Assembly (NCBI GenBank): GCA_947034885.2
Contig: OX344756.2
Coordinates: 15,682,098 to 15,746,097 of the forward strand
Source: Thuidium tamariscinum
Lineage: Eukaryota > Streptophyta > Bryopsida > Hypnales > Thuidiaceae
Direction of reading: 5' to 3'
Length of the DNA: 64,000 nucleotides
Below are positions 60,748 to 64,000 of the stretch, piece after piece. Position numbers and translations under genes: made by a program. Each line of letters begins with the position of its first letter. Position 1 is the stretch's first letter. Below the pieces are notes generated by a model. The model worked only from the letters and a program-made list of their open reading frames with translations, made no database searches and was not told the origin of the DNA.

Positions 60748-62878
60748 CTTCTTAGGCCCAATTTCTGACAGAATAATACCCTGGCGATCCTCAGAATGAG
60801 CATCACTTGGAGGACTCGCTTCCTCATCGAATTGCGAATTCCCAACGGCTTCCTGCAAAATGTTGCAATCAAAATGGAAAGAGAAAAGTACTGATATCAA
60901 GATAATTTCCAAATGCAGTCGCATGTATTGCTGAAATTAAACATGTAAAAATGTTTCGCATCACATAAGCACACTGGAATACTGCAGACACTAACTAGAC
61001 ATGCGGAAATATTAATGATCGTCAACAGCCTCATAAAAAATGCGCAAGGACTAAAAATGGGCAGCACCGGTTCATCAGGACCTCCGAAATTGTACATGTG
61101 GGAGTTAAACCATGGATCCAACCCCAATACTCCAGTCAAGGAAGTAACAAGAAACGTCCAAAAAAGTTGAAACTAAACAAAAGGAAATTTACCTTGGCAT
61201 CATCTGAATTGAAGGAGACTCTGCTGGCAAATTGAGACTGTACATATGGCACTCTCGTGGCACCTTGAGAGTGCTCATGAGACTGCTTCATCGAAGCAGT
61301 CTCAATATACTCACAACCAACGACCCCTTGCAAACCTTCAGAGGAAACTCTCAAAAACTCCTGTAATTTGCAGTGCTCAAGCCTCGAACAAACCTCTGAA
61401 AAAACAGGTCGACGCTGAGGGTTCGTAGCCCAACAGTCCTTCAAAAGAGAAACCAAAGCCTCCGGACACTCGCCAGGAAGTTCAGGTCGGACTCCTCGGA
61501 GTAACTCCTCATACAATTCACTCGCGGGAACATCTTCAAAGGGCCTCTTCAACGACAAAAGGACTGCGCAAGTGATGCCAAAGCTATAAGCATCCGCACG
61601 AAACCAATTCACCTTCCTTTTCAATCCTCCTGCAACTCGCTGAGCCTGAGGAAAAACCTCGGGAGCTCTGAACTTTGTGGTGCCAACGCCGGGTATGGAA
61701 ATGGTATTAGACTTGGAGACCTGTACTTTTGTCTTCGACATCCCAAAATCAACCAACTTCACACAAAAACAGCCTTCAAAATGTGCAGAACGAGTTTCCG
61801 TGACAACCACATTCAGTGGTTTCAAGTCACGATGAGCAATTTTCAGGCCGTGGAGGTAGCACACCCCACGCGCAATTTGGGTCATGATGTCGAGAACAAG
61901 AAGGATTGGAAATGATAGTCTAGCCTTCCCTCGACTTTCTATCAAACTATCCAAGCTCATCTCCATTATCTCCATGGCTATGAAGCACTCACCCATTTCG
62001 GGACCGTTGCGACAACAAAAGAATTTCACAATATTCGGGTGGTTCAGCTGCGCCAAGATGGCTGCTTCCTTGCGGAAAATATCATCCGCTACTCGACAGT
62101 GAAACTCCTTCCTCGCACAAGGAATGCCAAGCCATTCGTAGCGACACACACACGATGCACCAGAACCACTTCCAATGACGCGTTGCAATTTCCAAGTCCC
62201 CTGCGGTTCAGTTCCATTCATCCACAGCAATGCATCCAGCAGGCTGAACTCTTCATTCATGCGAGCTCCAGATACGCACACCAACTTCCTCAACAAGTAT
62301 CTTCCAAGATACGAATTCCGATCATCTGATGTGCCTGCTATGTGCTCAAGCTTTCCCTTCAGAGTTTCTTGATCTTCCCAGACTTCAGTCTCAGATGCAG
62401 GCAAGAACAAGGATGATTGGCGAAGGTCTTCTGCTTGAACTAGTGTCCATTCCGAATCTTGTAGAATACGTTTGGTGAGCTCGTAAATAACATTGTAACA
62501 TAAGCCGACCTCCAGCAAGGCCTCTTTAAAGGCCCCCTCATTGTGAATCTGAAACACCGCTGCTCGACACCAATCTGGGTCGTAGCACTGATGGACAAGC
62601 AACTTCGCTTTCTCCAGTACTCTGTACAAGTTCTTCAAAGCCGGCCCAAAGAGAACCTTGGATGCTTGAGAAGGAGGGACCAGTTTCTGAATATTCTCCA
62701 CGGTTAGGACGAGCTTCGAGGAGAGATCCTGGCACTGCCTTTCATTCAGCTGTAACCCTTTGCGGACAAGTCGCGCAAGGGAGCGGACACGGACCACCAA
62801 GAGACTCAAGTAATCAGCTTCTATGGACGACGAACCTGCACCATGTCCTCGGAGAAATTTGTTGCTCATGGTCGTCAT
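60748..62878 (-). CDS. U4 A module: DUF1221-like (plant MLKL-type) protein kinase, intact
   Basis: Exon 1 runs from ATG 62878 to the donor at 61193 (562 codons). The 105-nt exon 60852-60748 follows in phase 0. The N-terminal DUF1221-like domain is complete (NERQC at about 45-49, ALKNLYRVLEKAK, DWCRAAVFQIHN). The kinase has loop GSGSGA, K257 in CARKEF, D351 in HRDLKPLN, D377 in DFG, and RAPEVF; all catalytic residues are kept. It is the best-preserved copy with U1. If the 105-nt exon is not spliced onward, the frame ends at 60727 after six more residues. Role inferred from family: cytosolic signalling kinase. A cell-death executor role is known for plant MLKLs but is not shown by sequence here. 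Confidence 0.8.
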
Positions 62879-64000
62879 TGATCACCAGATGGAGAGCACC
62901 TCAAGGGAGAAGTCATAAAGCCAAATTCAGAAGTCGCACCCTCGAATCCACGGCTCTTTCTCGATCAATTGGAGCGGGCATTCGTGGCTTGCATGCACTG
63001 CACTAAACATTTTACGCCCGGCATGGCAGCTTCACTGCAAGCCATGCATGCACAGGACAATTCGTGAACATGTCAGTCACTCTCGTGCAAATATCTGAAG
63101 GAAGAGGAGCAAAGTAGACGATGGCAAATGCAACCTAGAGGATACAACCACCTCGTCGAGGGACTTCATCCGATCACTAGACTGACCCCTCGTACCAATA
63201 GCAAACTGATCCATCAGAGGCCATATGTCTGACTAATCAGCTATGAATGGGAATGGACTTAGCTGCTGTCTCTTGTACCGGTGTCCAGTTTCGCACTTTG
63301 AAATTGTGAAAGAAATTCATACATGATGACAAAATCGTGAGCCCGTAAATCGAGTAAGGTCTTTAAACCGAAATTGAACCCTCCACGGCTCTATACATCT
63401 CCCAAAACCTCGCATAGTATGCTTAATGTGACGCAAACTGTATCCTCTTCCGAACTAACTTCGAGTTGAGACTGCCCCTCTGTGGCAAGATCCTCTCTGC
63501 GAATCTGCCGATCTGGAAAAGTAGCTTGATTTTTGCTATGACCCATCAAATGGAGCTTAGCCACTGAGAGCTAGAGGTATCTACTTCCATGTGTAAAGTG
63601 GAGTTTACAAAAGTCATCTACAACTCTTTAAGAAAGGTACAGAAACGTAACATGGAAACAATTCGAGTAGGAAGTCAACAAAATGTCCTAACAGAGAGAA
63701 GACATCATGCCCTCCATTTTTAAACAACATCAACAGAATATGAAAGTTACTACTCTTGAGTAGTAGCTTCCAAAGTTTTAGGTGGGTTAGGAAGGGTTAA
63801 CCATGAGTCTTTGAAGACATGCAAACTCAAAAGAAAAAAACGTTCGCAACTCCGCAAGATGCATTCGCCTCTAATTAAAGAGAAATTTGTCTCCTCTGCA
63901 TTTCGAAGTGCCGAACGAAATCCGGATTCTGTGGCCCCGTGGAGTCAGAAGAATTAACCTTAATTTTGAAAGAAGTATTGACCCGGAAAGGTTACTCATA
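62879..64000 (-). promoter_or_regulatory. 5' flank of U4
   Basis: 62879-63000 is related to the flanks of all A modules. 63270-63770 matches 42470-42960 upstream of U3. No specific promoter element can be named, and no coding frame is kept between the copies. Confidence 0.4.

Overview
This is nuclear DNA of a land plant. The evidence is AT-rich non-coding DNA, short GT-AG introns, plant-type Copia and chromodomain Gypsy fossils, a plant telomere-like TAAACCC tract, and receptor-like cytoplasmic kinase exons. The N-terminal domain of the main gene family looks like DUF1221, the region found in plant MLKL proteins and related plant kinases. A seedless plant such as a moss or liverwort seems likely to me, but nothing here proves the species.

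The backbone is a tandem array of one host gene family, all on the minus strand. Each unit has a large intron-poor kinase module (A: DUF1221-like domain plus kinase, about 560 codons, then a small 105-nt exon). About 0.5 kb downstream lies a five-exon second kinase module (B: receptor-like cytoplasmic kinase type). Units: U1 (A at 139-2258; its B would lie off the left edge), U2 (B 12830-15099, A 15640-17727), U3 (B 37341-39405, A 39966-42093), U4 (B 58099-60227, A 60748-62878), plus a decayed A remnant at 45280-46296. The A 105-nt exon and the first B exon have matching phase-0 splice borders in all three complete units, so I propose that A and B are one seven-exon gene for a two-kinase protein. 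A1 and A4 are open. A2 and A3 carry small frame-breaking deletions. The B modules lose catalytic motifs or carry early stops, so the array shows birth-and-death evolution.

Between the units lie many mobile elements. The best is a structurally complete 5.09-kb piggyBac-type transposon (19367-24452) with TTAA on both sides, short inverted ends and an intact catalytic core on the minus strand. Others are palindromic CACTA-end MITEs (four copies), a 2.5-kb non-autonomous CACTA element nested in the end of another TIR element, four copies of a roughly 0.7-kb TIR family with apparent 4-bp target duplications, TA-flanked MITEs, an intronic hAT-like MITE, a long inverted-repeat element, a truncated Gypsy fossil (minus strand, 5.6-7.7 kb) and a truncated Copia fossil (plus strand, 48.1-50.9 kb). 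Because the host units are duplicated, several insertions can be checked against an empty site in a sister unit within the window.

The remaining intergenic DNA (for example 10.4-12.0, 33.9-34.9, 44.3-45.2, 46.9-47.5 and 50.9-52.2 kb) is AT-rich and shows no gene I can support. I saw no tRNA, rRNA or CRISPR.
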